Shown piece after piece: positions 21,894-32,800 of a stretch of DNA of 64,000 bases; within the stretch, counting starts at the first letter, position 1; each line of letters starts with the position of its first letter. The stretch comes from Bolinopsis microptera (Eukaryota > Ctenophora > Tentaculata > Lobata > Bolinopsidae). The translations under genes were made by a program, and so were the position numbers. The stretch spans positions 14,521,628 to 14,585,627 of the forward strand of contig NC_087075.1 in the NCBI RefSeq assembly GCF_026151205.1, written 5' to 3'. Under the pieces are notes generated by a model. The model made no database searches, had not been told where the DNA came from, and worked only from the letters and a program-made list of their open reading frames with translations.

Positions 21894-24221
21894 TCAACAC
21901 AGTTCAACGATCCTACACACATCACTACGTCGCCTCAGTTCTTCTAAACATTTATCAAAATATTGACAAGTGTTGGGCGTGTAATCAAATAGAATCACTG
22001 TTGAATACACTCTGGCTCTGGAGATTGCAGTGTATAGCAAAGGAAAAAAACTCACTGTTGGATCAAACTCATTGTTATCAGCTAATTTAACGGCGATTGC
22101 ATATAATGTAAAATCGAACAATGTGATAACAGCCGGCCACTCAGCTGACAGAGACCACGATGGTGGAAGAAACGTTATCTTATCGTCTGGTGTGTTCCAT
22201 CTCTCGAGTACACTTTCTAGGGGAGTCATCGTAGTGTCATCATAAAATATTAATAATACTGCAATATCAGAATTTTTAAGACAACTGTTCGGCCCTTTCA
22301 ATTCCCACAGCTCTCTGGTCAAAATATCTATCCTTGAAGTAACTTTATTTTCACCCAGTAAGTAGATAACTGGTTTGGTGCCACGAAGAAAGTGACCTTC
22401 CTTCTGTTGGGGCCATGTCACTGGATCAGATTCAGGTAATACAATTCTTTCGTGATGCGTTCTGATTATTGATAACACAGTAGAAACTTCACAAGTATTC
22501 CTAAGATTAACAGTTAATCTTTTTGAGTTAACAAACAAACTTCTCAATTGATCACCAAAAGCTGACACTGGATATTCAATTTCGCTGTTTTTAAATTGTT
22601 CAAGTTTATATAAGACCGATTGTGCATAATCACATAGTATCCAAACACTAGTCTTGCTAGTTGTGCTCTCCTTAATGATATGCAGTATGCCCTCAAATAT
22701 AGTGTTTTTATCAGCATACTTTCTTTTTGTCTCAAGATGGATTCGATGAAAATCAAGTAAGCTTTGAAAATCATCCACGAAAACGTAATCGAAATTCGTC
22801 ATGACACTTTTCATACTTACAGCTGTATGTGCTCTCCTTACTACCAGCAATATAATCTTACTGCTACTATCTGACAATTGTTGTAACATTAACCTGCCTG
22901 CTTCTTCAACCTTATCATTTATATCATCAACAGTATCATTATCATTATCATCTTCATAATCGTATGCTATTTGTTCACACAAAGTAACATGCTCAATGAT
23001 ATTGTTTAGAAAATTTAAGTGACGTTCTACCATCGGATACTCTTTAAACCTAGTGACATCATATGGTATAATCAAAAGGATCCTTTTCTCAGGGGATGTT
23101 GTTAAAGCCATATGGATTATTTTTCCAAGCATTACGATAGTTTTACCGGAACCAGCAGAGCCGTCCACCCAGAGGAATCTCTCCTCACTTTCAAATATAT
23201 CTAACTGATCTTTTGTTAAGCTTTTAATATTAAGGTAGTTTTGGAATAAACTAGGTGCATCTACCATTTCAGGGTTTTTAGGATACTCTTTCTTAGAACT
23301 GGTTTTCTTTCTCCCCTTATTTTTACCAGAAGATCTGTTCACTTCAGCAGCAACCTCATCTACTGACTTTCTTGTTACAAGAGCTCTTCTAAGTTTACTG
23401 TCAATGTCCATTATACATTTAGGTAAGCTACAAGTGGTGATGTCCCATTTGTTATCTTGATCAATACACCACAGACCTAGCAAACACCATGCCACATTCT
23501 TCATTATCCCCGATTTTAAAGCATTCGATGAGGACACTTCACAACTATCAATGATATGAACCAAGTGGTCGAGATCTTCACTGAACAGTAAAGTTTCATC
23601 AGACAAATACTTCTCATCTACTTCTTCTCTAGAGACGTTACTTAACAAAGTAAACTCGTACACCCTCAGAGAGGAATCTACTGATCTGATAAGATCCACC
23701 ATTCTCTTTCTTTGTCTGGAGGCATCCTCAACACAACCCTTCATTTTAAGTTTACCTTCCTCTTCAGTACAACTCTGTAGAGACAATCCTTTCACTTCAA
23801 ACACAGCCACAAAACTCATTCCTATCACCACAAAATCAGTCTCACCCTCCACATTCTTCTTTGGTTGATGACAATCGTGGGTTTCTAACCCTCTCTTGCA
23901 CATTTTCACATTACACTGATGATCTGGCAGGAATGCAGCATATTGTTCGTGAGTGTAATCCAGCTGATGTATAACTATGACATTACTCTTAACCTCCTCA
24001 AAACATCTGAACACCTTCACTTCAGCTTCATACCCTTCCTGAAGCTCTCTCTCGGCAGCATTCTGTCCTTCTAACTCCACATCTTCAGGCAGCTTGTCTA
24101 TAAATTTGGAATCAGGTATCGGAGGTATCATTATTCGTCCCCTGATCTCATCTCCTTTCTGACAATAGTTATCCAGAACTTGCTGTCCTACTTTGGTTAT
24201 TCTTTTACGTAGTCCAGACAT
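21894..24221 (-). CDS. NERD-nuclease / SF1-helicase fusion protein, 775 aa (copy 1, intact)
   Basis: An N-terminal part with a nuclease-related (NERD, PD-(D/E)xK) core: an acidic helix around GYEAEVKVF (about 64-72), then GETDFVVIG with Asp near 130 and VFEVKG (E143-x-K145). A basic linker follows (KNKGRKKTSSKK, about 301-312), then a superfamily-1 helicase domain. The helicase has Walker A GSAGSGKT at about 355-362, motif II VDDFQ at about 483-487 (Asp in place of the usual Glu), motif III-like ILCDYAQS and motif VI LYTAISRAR near the end. NERD joined to UvrD-type helicases is well known in bacteria, where it occurs in DNA-processing and defence settings; the role in this animal is unknown. 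The CDS has no intron. TTATCAG precedes the ATG by 3 bases, so it is spliced to a 5' exon ending at 24677. Tandem paralogue at 25423-27739. Confidence 0.88.
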   Translation of the reverse strand: MSGLRKRITKVGQQVLDNYCQKGDEIRGRIMIPPIPDSKFIDKLPEDVELEGQNAAERELQEGYEAEVKVFRCFEEVKSNVIVIHQLDYTHEQYAAFLPDHQCNVKMCKRGLETHDCHQPKKNVEGETDFVVIGMSFVAVFEVKGLSLQSCTEEEGKLKMKGCVEDASRQRKRMVDLIRSVDSSLRVYEFTLLSNVSREEVDEKYLSDETLLFSEDLDHLVHIIDSCEVSSSNALKSGIMKNVAWCLLGLWCIDQDNKWDITTCSLPKCIMDIDSKLRRALVTRKSVDEVAAEVNRSSGKNKGRKKTSSKKEYPKNPEMVDAPSLFQNYLNIKSLTKDQLDIFESEERFLWVDGSAGSGKTIVMLGKIIHMALTTSPEKRILLIIPYDVTRFKEYPMVERHLNFLNNIIEHVTLCEQIAYDYEDDNDNDTVDDINDKVEEAGRLMLQQLSDSSSKIILLVVRRAHTAVSMKSVMTNFDYVFVDDFQSLLDFHRIHLETKRKYADKNTIFEGILHIIKESTTSKTSVWILCDYAQSVLYKLEQFKNSEIEYPVSAFGDQLRSLFVNSKRLTVNLRNTCEVSTVLSIIRTHHERIVLPESDPVTWPQQKEGHFLRGTKPVIYLLGENKVTSRIDILTRELWELKGPNSCLKNSDIAVLLIFYDDTTMTPLESVLERWNTPDDKITFLPPSWSLSAEWPAVITLFDFTLYAIAVKLADNNEFDPTVSFFPLLYTAISRARVYSTVILFDYTPNTCQYFDKCLEELRRRSDVCRIVELC

Positions 24222-24676
24222 CACCTGATAAGAAAATAAGGTGTTAAAACAAATAGTGGTACGTATAATAAAGACTGTGTTAAAATATAATTAACAGGAA
24301 AGTAGTTGTTCTGTTAACACTTATTTTAACGGGAAATTATTCTTACTCTTTTGTATGATCGTCAATCCCAATCAGAATAGATTTATTGGAAACCAACGAT
24401 ATTTCACGAAATTCTTCTCAGCTATCCAAAAATCAACTTTTAATACATTTTCAACCATCGTATTGTAAGAATAATGATAGAAATATATGTGGGGTCAAAT
24501 TCGACGATTTGAAAAACCGGCCAATATCAAATAGACAAGGGATCTATTTTGATATTCAACTTCTTAAAATAGGAATAAGCAGCTGCTATATAATAAACAA
24601 GTTAAATGTACCGAGCTAGACTAAGTTACTACGTAGAGTTAATTAAAAGAACAAATCAAGAAAGTAATCAACTTAC

Positions 24677-24760
24677 CAGTTACCAGTAGTTTAAGTAGTT
24701 CACTGTCTTTACATACTGACCTAGATCAATTAGATAATTAGTTCGATAATTAATTAGATA
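24677..24760 (-). other. 5' non-coding exon of NERD-helicase copy 1 (start approximate)
   Basis: CTACTGGTAACTG is followed by a good donor (gtaagt) at 24676. The same exon-donor arrangement is conserved at 28179 in copy 2. It contains an ATG directly followed by TAA (24714-24709), conserved in copy 2. The upstream limit is not visible. Confidence 0.5.
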
Positions 24761-25400
24761 ATTAATTAGGGAATAATAGAACTGGATACTTGTGGGGAGG
24801 TGAACAATATTTAGTACAAAATGTGACATTGATTCTGTGTTGTAATTGAGGAATACTGGAAACTAATTGGTTAATAGCTGTCACGTGTTATTAAAACATA
24901 GTTCATCTCCCACCAGTACTCAGATCAACGATTATATTATATTATCATAATATTATGTAGTTTCTAATGATCACGAAATTCGTCACCTTATAGTTTTTCA
25001 CATTGAGCGTATTTTGTAGCCCTCAAAATTAGGGCAATTTGTAGACAATGTATGAAATCTAGCTAAAATAATATAAATGTAACTTTCAAACATGGCAAAA
25101 ATATTCTCACAGAAAAATACAGTAGCATTAAAGTATGAATATAATTTAATTTAAAAACTCATCGTGAATAAATACACTGACAAAAGAGGTTGTCATGACA
25201 TTTAGTTTCTGTTTCAAAAACACTGCGTAAAACATTTCGTTTACTTTCTTCAATAAAAATTTGATGAAATATCTGTAAATGAAAATATATATAAATAAAA
25301 TTGCAATACAATTTGTTTCAATATCCATGGCTTTCTCAACTGAAAACATTGTAATTAATTACAAAAGTCTTAACGAGTGTCTTAAAGCACTGTAAATTAA
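24761..25400. other. spacer between NERD-helicase copies; no gene seen
   Basis: The part near 24720-24830 matches 28215-28320 and the part near 25090-25200 matches 28620-28760, so these are flanks of the duplicated block. No exon seen. Confidence 0.6.
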
Positions 25401-25422
25401 CACTGACAAGACGTGGCAACAA

Positions 25423-27739
25423 TCAATACAGTTCAACGATCCTACAAACATCATTACGCTGCTTTAGTTCTTCTAAACATTTATCAAAAAATTGACAAGT
25501 GTTGGGCGTGTAATTGAATACAATCACTGTTGAGTACACTCTGGCTCTGGAGATTGCAGTGTATAGATACGGAAAAGAGAGACTGAATGCAGTGTTATCA
25601 TTGTTGACAGGTGAGCTATGTGATGGAAAATCGAGCAGTGTTATAACAGCCGGCCACTCAGCTGACATAGACCATATTGCTGGAAGAAACGTTATCTTAT
25701 CGTCTGGTGTATTCCATCTCTCAAGTATACTTTCTGGAGTAGTCATCAGAGTAGGATCAAGAAAATATGTTAATACTGCAATATCAGAATTTTTAAGAAT
25801 GTTCGACCCTTTCAATTTCCCGAGCTCTCTTCTCAGAATATCAATCCATGAAGTAGATTTACTTTCACCCACTAAGTAGATAACTGGTTTGGTGCCACGA
25901 AGAAAGTGACCTTCCTTTTGTTGGGGCCATGTCACTGGACTTGCTCCAGGTAATACCATTCTTTCGTGGTGCGTTCTGATTATTGATAACACAGTAAAAA
26001 TTTCACAACTATTCCTAAGATTAACAGTTAATCTTTTTGAGTTAACAAAGAAACTTCTCAATTCATCACCAAAAGTTAACGCTGGAAATTCAAGTTTTTT
26101 AAATCTATCTATGACCACCGATTGTGCATTATCACATAGTATCCAAACGCTAGTCGTGCTCTCCTTAACGATAGAGAGTATGCCCTCAAATATGATGTTT
26201 TCATCAGCATACTTTCTGTTTGTCGTAAGACTAAAGCCAAGACTAAGGCCAAGGCTGCCTTCATGAACATCGAGTAAGTTTTGAAAATCATCCAAGAAAA
26301 CGTATTCAAAATTCGTCATGAAACTTTAATGCTTACAGCTGCAGGTGCTCTCCTTATTACCAGCAATATAATCTTACTGCTACTATCTGACAATTGTTGT
26401 AACATTAACCTGCCTGCTTCTTCAATCTTCTCACTTATATCATCCTCAGTATCATTATCATTAACATCACAATCGTATGATATCTTTTCACACAAAGTAA
26501 CATCCTCAATGATATTGTTCAGTAAATTTAAGTGACGTTCTACCATTGGACTGCTTGAATACCCTTATACCTATCGCCATAAGGTATAATCAAAAGGATC
26601 CTTTTCTCAGGCGGTGTTGTTAAAGCCAAATGAATTATTTTTCCAAGCATTACGATAGTTTTACCGGAACCAGCAGGGCCGTCCACCCAGAGGAATCTCT
26701 CCTCACTTTCAAATATATCTAACTGATCTTTTGTTAAGCTTTTAATATTAAGGTAGTTTTGGAATAAACTAGGTGCATCTACCATTTCAGGGTTTTCAGG
26801 ATATTCTTTCTTAGAACTGGTTTTCTTTCTCCCCTTATTTTTACCAGAAGATCTGTTCACTTCAGCAGCAACCTCATCTACTGACTTTCTTGTTACAAGA
26901 GCTCTTCTAAGTTTACTATCAATGTCCATTATACATTTAGGTAAGCTACAAGTGGTGATGTCCCATTTGTTATCTTGATCAATACACCACAGACCTAGCA
27001 AACACCATGCCACATTCTTCATTATCCCCGGTTTTAAAGCATTCGATGAGAACACTTCACAACTATCAATGATATGAACCAAGTGGTCGAGATCTTCACT
27101 GAACAGTAAAGTTTCATCAGACAAATACTTCTCATCTACTTCTTCTCTAGAGACGTTACTTAACAAAGTAAACTCGTACACCCTCAGAGAGGAATCTACT
27201 GATCTGATAAGATCCACCATCCTCTTTCTTTGTCTGGAGGCATCCTCAACACAACCCTTCATTTTAAGTTTACCTTCCTCTTCAGTACAACTCTGTAGAG
27301 ACAATCCTTTCACTTCAAACACAGCCACAAAACTCATTCCTATCACCACAAAATCAGTCTCACCCTCCACATTCTTCTTTGGTTGATGACAATCGTGGGT
27401 GTCTAACCCTCTCTTGCACATTTTCACATTACACTGATGATCTGGCAGGAATGCAGCATATTGTTCGTGAGTGTAATCCAGCTGATGTATAACTATGACA
27501 TTACTCTTAACCTCCTCAAAACATCTGAACACCTTCACTTCAGCTTCATACCCTTCCTGAAGCTCTCTCTCGGCAGCATTCTGTCCTTCTAACTCCACAT
27601 CTTCAGGCAGCTTGTCTATAAATTTGGAATCAGGTATCGGAGGTATCATTATTCGTCCCCTGATCTCATCTCCTTTCTGACAATAGTTATCCAGAACTTG
27701 CTGTCCTACTTTGGTTATTCTTTTACGTAGTCCAGACAT
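25423..27739 (-). pseudogene. NERD-nuclease / SF1-helicase fusion, copy 2, two frameshifts
   Basis: Tandem copy of 21894-24221. Its N-terminal ~390 residues, including the NERD core and Walker A GPAGSGKT, are nearly identical to copy 1. Two frameshifts break it relative to copy 1: a net +5 change near 26555-26575 (the reading frame stops soon after IIPYGDRYKG) and a 1-base loss near 26320. After each break the frame resumes with clear homology through motif II (LDDFQ) and motif VI (LYTAISRAR) to the end RIVELY. The later part has diverged more than the start. It may be a pseudogene, a gene read in pieces, or an assembly error. A frame running upstream of 27739 enters an intron and a MITE and is not coding. 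Confidence 0.8.
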
Positions 27740-27819
27740 CACCTGATAAGCAAATAAGGTATTAAAACAAATAGTGGTACTTATAATAAAGGTTTGACTG
27801 TGTTCTGATATAAAATTAA

Positions 27820-27968
27820 GGGGCCATCTAGTTAGGACGTCCGCCACAATCGCGAATTTCATACCACATTTCAGTATGTCCAAATTTTCAAAACCTGCCC
27901 CCTCCCCGGCCGTCTGGATTTCCAGCTACTTTTAATAGTACAAATAAAACCAACTCAAATTCCAAAGC

Positions 27969-27999
<31 letters not shown>

Positions 28000-28031
28000 G
28001 TATTTGCAGGACGTCCTAAGTAGATGGCCCC
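27820..28031. mobile_element. PIF/Harbinger-like MITE with TAA target duplication
   Basis: A 212-bp element with 23-bp ends GGGGCCATCTA..TAGGACGTCC, flanked by TAA at 27817-27819 and 28032-28034. The paralogous copy 1 intron (near 24290) has the uninterrupted site with one TAA. Three-base TWA duplications and GG-start ends fit PIF/Harbinger. The centre holds a run of 39 C (27971-28009). It lies in the 5' intron of NERD-helicase copy 2. Confidence 0.85.
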
Positions 28032-28178
28032 TAACAGGAAATTGTTCATTCGCTATTAATATGATCCTCTATCACAACTAGGTACGGACACTGATAGATT
28101 TATAGTAAACCCACGATATTAACCCGCAAGGCCACTCTTTTGCCAATTTTCAAATAAAATTACTTTGGGCTTACTTAC

Positions 28179-28240
28179 CAGGAACCAGTAGTTCACTGTC
28201 TTTACATACTGTCCTAGACAATTAGAAAATTAGTTAGATA
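28179..28240 (-). other. 5' non-coding exon of NERD-helicase copy 2 (start approximate)
   Basis: Counterpart of 24677-24760: CTACTGGTTCCTG followed by donor gtaagt at 28178, and the same ATG-TAA pair at 28207-28202. Confidence 0.5.
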
Positions 28241-28382
28241 ATTAGTTAGATAATTAATTAGATAATTAATTAGGGAATAATAGATCTGGATACTTGTGGG
28301 GAGGTGAACAATATTTAGTGCAAAACGAGTCATCGATTCTGGACAATTTTTTGACATAGAATCTAGCTAAAATAAAAACGTG

Positions 28383-28600
28383 TAAAATCCGGATTGGAGT
28401 ATTATTTATGAGTCGCATTGTTGTAATGTATTCTGGGTAAAATTATCTTTATCCCGGTTGTTGCGACAAGTAAAAAATGCTCTTATTAGGGAAAGGAGAT
28501 TACTCGACGTTTCAATGTAACTACATCGTATTCATGATCTCAAATTATTTGTTATATAGTAGTGTTGAAAGTATTAAAATTTTACCCAGAATACATAAAA
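28383..28600. repeat. dispersed repeat (second copy at 49712-49905)
   Basis: About 200 bp shared with 49712-49905, including ATTGGAGTATT, ATGAGTCGCAT and AATGCTCTTAT blocks. It is missing from the paralogous flank of NERD-helicase copy 1, so it is an insertion. It contains a 19-bp inverted pair (28426-28444 and 28578-28596). Confidence 0.75.
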
Positions 28601-28760
28601 TAAAAACAGCATAACTCTAAAACATGGCAAAAATAATCTCACAGAAAAATACAACAGAATTAGTATGAACATAATTGAATTTTAAAAATCATCGTGAATG
28701 AATAAATCAAACGGAAACTAAACCGGGACAGAAGTGGTTGTCATGACAACCGGAACAGAA

Positions 28761-29417
28761 GTAAATCTGCAATTATTTAAGGACAGATACTGCATACCAC
28801 CAATAAGATGATCACTTGTTAGACTCTAGATTCTATAAATGCTTTAGTAAGTTAGTACTATACATTATACAATGTGTGTTTGTAATACATAAAACAAAGA
28901 CAAAACCCTTCGCAATTCTTTGCATTAAGACGGAAATAGACTTCAAATCATGGTCAGATCTAGATCAATCGTCCAATTATTTTGATTTTTTAATGGGACC
29001 TCATTTTTAATCTCAAACAAGGAATACACCAGTAATCAACATATTAACATAATTATTTCTCATAATTTTATTATCAAGAGAAGCCTTTTAGAGAAGATTA
29101 AGATTTTATCCAAACTACAGCTCAAAAAATTAACAAGCTGATAACTTCCTACTCCTTACGGAGGTAAAAACTAAAGCTAAAATGACCACAAATTGTCACT
29201 AGCTACAAGTGAAGCTGCTGCTGGAAAATGTCTGTGTCATGTTCAACTTAGGAATATCTGCTCAGATATAAACTAAAACTGAGCAATTGACTGCTGCTGA
29301 TAACGTGATACACTGAAATATACATATCCAGCGTACAGGTAACGCTGGATGTTATTTTCTTGGATCTGAACTAAAATTGTATTTATCGCAGTTTGCTGCA
29401 GCAGAGGACGAGATTAA
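28761..29417. other. no gene seen
   Basis: AT-rich sequence downstream of the nischarin-like gene and upstream of the NERD-helicase pair. No supported exon. Confidence 0.55.
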
Positions 29418-29812
29418 CTAAAACTGGAGTTCACTGTTTCTAAGGAAACTAAAACTGGAGTTCACTGTTTCTAAGGAAACTAAAACTGGAGTTCACAGTT
29501 TCTAAGGAAACTAAAACTGGAGTTCACTGTTTCTAAGGAAACTAAAACTGGAGTTCACTGTTTCTAAGGAAACTAAAACTGGAGTTCACTGTTTCTAAGG
29601 AAACTAAAACTGGAGTTCACTGTTTCTAAGGAAACTAAAACTGGAGTTCACTGTTTCTAAGGAAACTAAAACTGGAGTTCACTGTTTCTAAGGAAACTAA
29701 AACTGGAGTTTGCTGTTGCTAAGGAAACTAAAACTGGAGTTTGCTGTTTCTAAGGAAACTAAAACTGGAGTTTGCTGTTTCTAAGGAAACTAAAACTGGA
29801 GTTTGCTGTTGC
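29418..29812. repeat. 31-bp tandem array carrying the nischarin-like stop codon, ~12.7 copies
   Basis: On the minus strand each unit contains AACTCCAGTTTTAG, the last codons and stop of the nischarin-like gene. The first unit is the genuine end of the CDS (stop at 29792-29790). The rest lie in the 3' UTR or flank. The two or three units nearest the gene keep gene-like variants (GCAAACTCC); the distal ones share GTGAACTCC. Confidence 0.95.
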
Positions 29813-32800
29813 TGAAAGATATCCCTTCACTGGCGTCCTCACTGTCCTCACTGTCGTACAGATCTCCCAGATCTGTGTCTCTGCTGAACGACAGAGACTG
29901 GATCTTGTTGAGCCGCGCAATACACTGAAAGTGAAAGTGAAAGTGAAAGAAAACAAAATTGCAGATTTATTAATAATCTCATGGACGCTTTCAACGCTTT
30001 TTCCAGTTCTTTTGAGAACAGAATTTTAAGTACCAGTTATTAATAATTGTTACAGATAACGCAAGTCACTGAAAGAAAAAATTGCAGATTTCTAAATTAC
30101 AGAAAGTTATTTTATGGGAGATTTTCAACACTGTTTCCAGTTCTTTTGAAAACTGAATCCCTTAAGTTTTAAGTTTCAGTTATTATTATTCGATGATAAG
30201 ACTTTTCCATGTTCTTCATTTGTTGATCTAATAAAATAACTCTCACCTCATCACCACTAGAAGTGTGGTCTGTTAGCCCAGGTGATACAGGACTATCTGT
30301 AGTGACAATCCGATCACTTCCGGGAGAAACTGGGCTGTCTCTAGCAAAAACAGGGCTGTCTCTACTTCTACCAAGGCGAGGGCTGTCTCCCGCTAAAACG
30401 GAAATATCTGTGGCTGATAAAGGACTGTCCCTAGCTAAAACAGGACTGTCTCTAGCTAAAACAGGACTGTCTCTAGCTAAAACAGGACTATCGTCGGATA
30501 GAAGTGGACTCCTAGTTCGCGATAACATGGGACTGTTGGAGATAAAGTCCGGCGTTTCAGCTGGACCTGGGCTACCTTTTGTCTTGTACCCGCTGTTTGA
30601 TGCCCCTTCTTTATCACTTGTGTGGGGGTTATCATAGTTTTGTGAAATCAGATCAGTACTTGAAACTTCCACGCTAGATCCAGGACAGGCTTCACCTACT
30701 TCTGGGCTAGTTCCACCCGCAAAAATAATGTCATCATAATCGGGCCGATCTACAACAAACGTTTCCACACCCAACTCGGCCAAATCGGCCGAGTCACTCT
30801 CTACATAGCCCATGTCTCTTGATGACCTCATCATGTCTTTCTCTGAAATCACGTCCTCTTCAATAGCTTCAGTAGCTTCAGAAAACTCTCCTGATACCTC
30901 CAATGTGGGCACGACCTCTTCAATAGCTTTAGTGGCCTCTGAAAACTCTCCTGATACCTCCAATGCGGACGCAAAGTCCCCTCTTTCTTCTCCATCGGGA
31001 TTATCCAGTTCGAGATGAGGAGAAGTGAAGACGGAAGAATAAGGTGTTGGAGCAGGAGTGTCATAGTCTGAGAGAGATTCCATCTCATTGTCCGGGTTTG
31101 CACTCAGATTCAAAGTCAAGTTAGAAGGTGAGATGATCAGCCCTTCGAAGAGATTCCCTTTCTCTGGCGCTCCCTGCTTGTCCTCCTCCCCAATACACGT
31201 GTTGTCCTCCAGTCTAGACTCCTCCATGCACGTGTTGTAATCATCACAACTACTCGTGTCACTCAGATCCTTGCTGGAGCCAGAAACTGAACTGACGTTG
31301 GATCCTTGACGTTGTTCGGGCTCCCCAAACGGGTTCATCCTAAGTCTAGGACTGGATCCAAGATTGGAACCTGTCTGAGCTGGACTGGAGCCAAGTTTAG
31401 AGTAAAGATCTGCTGAGCCGGACAGGTTGTAGTAGGAAGAGTTAAAGTGTTTGATGACAGGTACATTGAGGGGAGACACAGGCTCTAGTGAGCTGTACTC
31501 GTCATTAGCAGCTTCTAGATCACTGCGGGTGGGGGACAGGTTTTATTGGCTTATAGTAAAATTTATTGGTCAGAAGAATTAACTAAATATGCGATGAGAT
31601 GAAAAGGAATGGCATGAATTTTACAAAAATCTAAAAAAACCGAGCACAACCAAACAAACAATAAACCACATACCCGTCATCGCAGCTACTGGTATGATCC
31701 AGACAGGTAGAGCTGCCCTGATGGGACGCACTCAGCCCCATCAGGGCCCCACCGGGAGAGGACATGTAAGGCTGGGGTGGTGATGTGGAGGGGGCAGAGG
31801 ACGCGAACGCTTGCGCAGGGTCCCAGTCGTAGGTGCGCGTTTGAGAGGGTGTGCTTCCTGGGGGAGTTTGTAATAGTTTGTGAGTTTTACCCGCCTCTGG
31901 TTTTTGGTTATGTCATTATTTTGGTAGCTGTTGCGATTTGAAAAAAGCTTAAAAACAAGATGTCCCACACTTGAAAAAATCACCAGATCAACCACTTCAT
32001 GCTATTCTATCAACTAATAACTAATTAACTTACATACTTAATTACTTAATTAGTAAATTATCATTTATTTAATTAATTAACATACTTAATCAATTAATTA
32101 GTAAATTAACATACTTAATTCAGAGATAGCTGGAGAAAGAGCCTCCCCCTCCTCAGCAAGCTCTGCTTCGGAGTCAGAGTGTGAGCTCTCGGTGGTCGCT
32201 ACCGAGGAATCGTGCAGGATTGTGTTCCAGCGGTGCTCATCTGAAATGTGTCACTTATTAATTAATTAATTAATTAATTAACTGGTTAATTAGCAAGTTA
32301 TTGTTTATTATTGACTTCTCGTCTTCGTACGAAAATCTGTTTTACTTACAGGCTACAGCTGTTTAGGCTCGAACCGCTCTCAAATTTCTTCAAACAACAT
32401 TTTTTTACTGGCTCGAAGATGAATGATGATTGGGTCGCTCATGTTATTATTATATGTTAATGATCCCTAACAGAACAAACCTGGCGATGGTTCCTGAGCG
32501 AATGCAGTGGGAACCTGGTCGGAAGTAGTACCGAAGAAGGGCAGTGTTGAAGGGCCCTGGCTCGCCGACCCCTTCACACGGGTGTTCTTAGCTTTCTTTT
32601 TCTCCTTCTCTACAGGGAGTAATGTGGTGGGGACAGGGCAATTATAAGTGTATTTTAGAACTGTCTAGGTAAAATGAGTATGTAATGATAATTGTCAGTC
32701 ATCAAATTAGGTAAAAGTAAAATTGGTTGATAACATGACGATGATCACTTATTTAGAAGAATTTATTACTTTTTCAAAATTCAACTGGACTGACTATTGA

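Noticed and set aside
27740-27883. Extra N-terminal residues on NERD-helicase copy 2
   Set aside because: The frame crosses a splice acceptor shared with copy 1 and enters a Harbinger-like MITE, so this part is intron.
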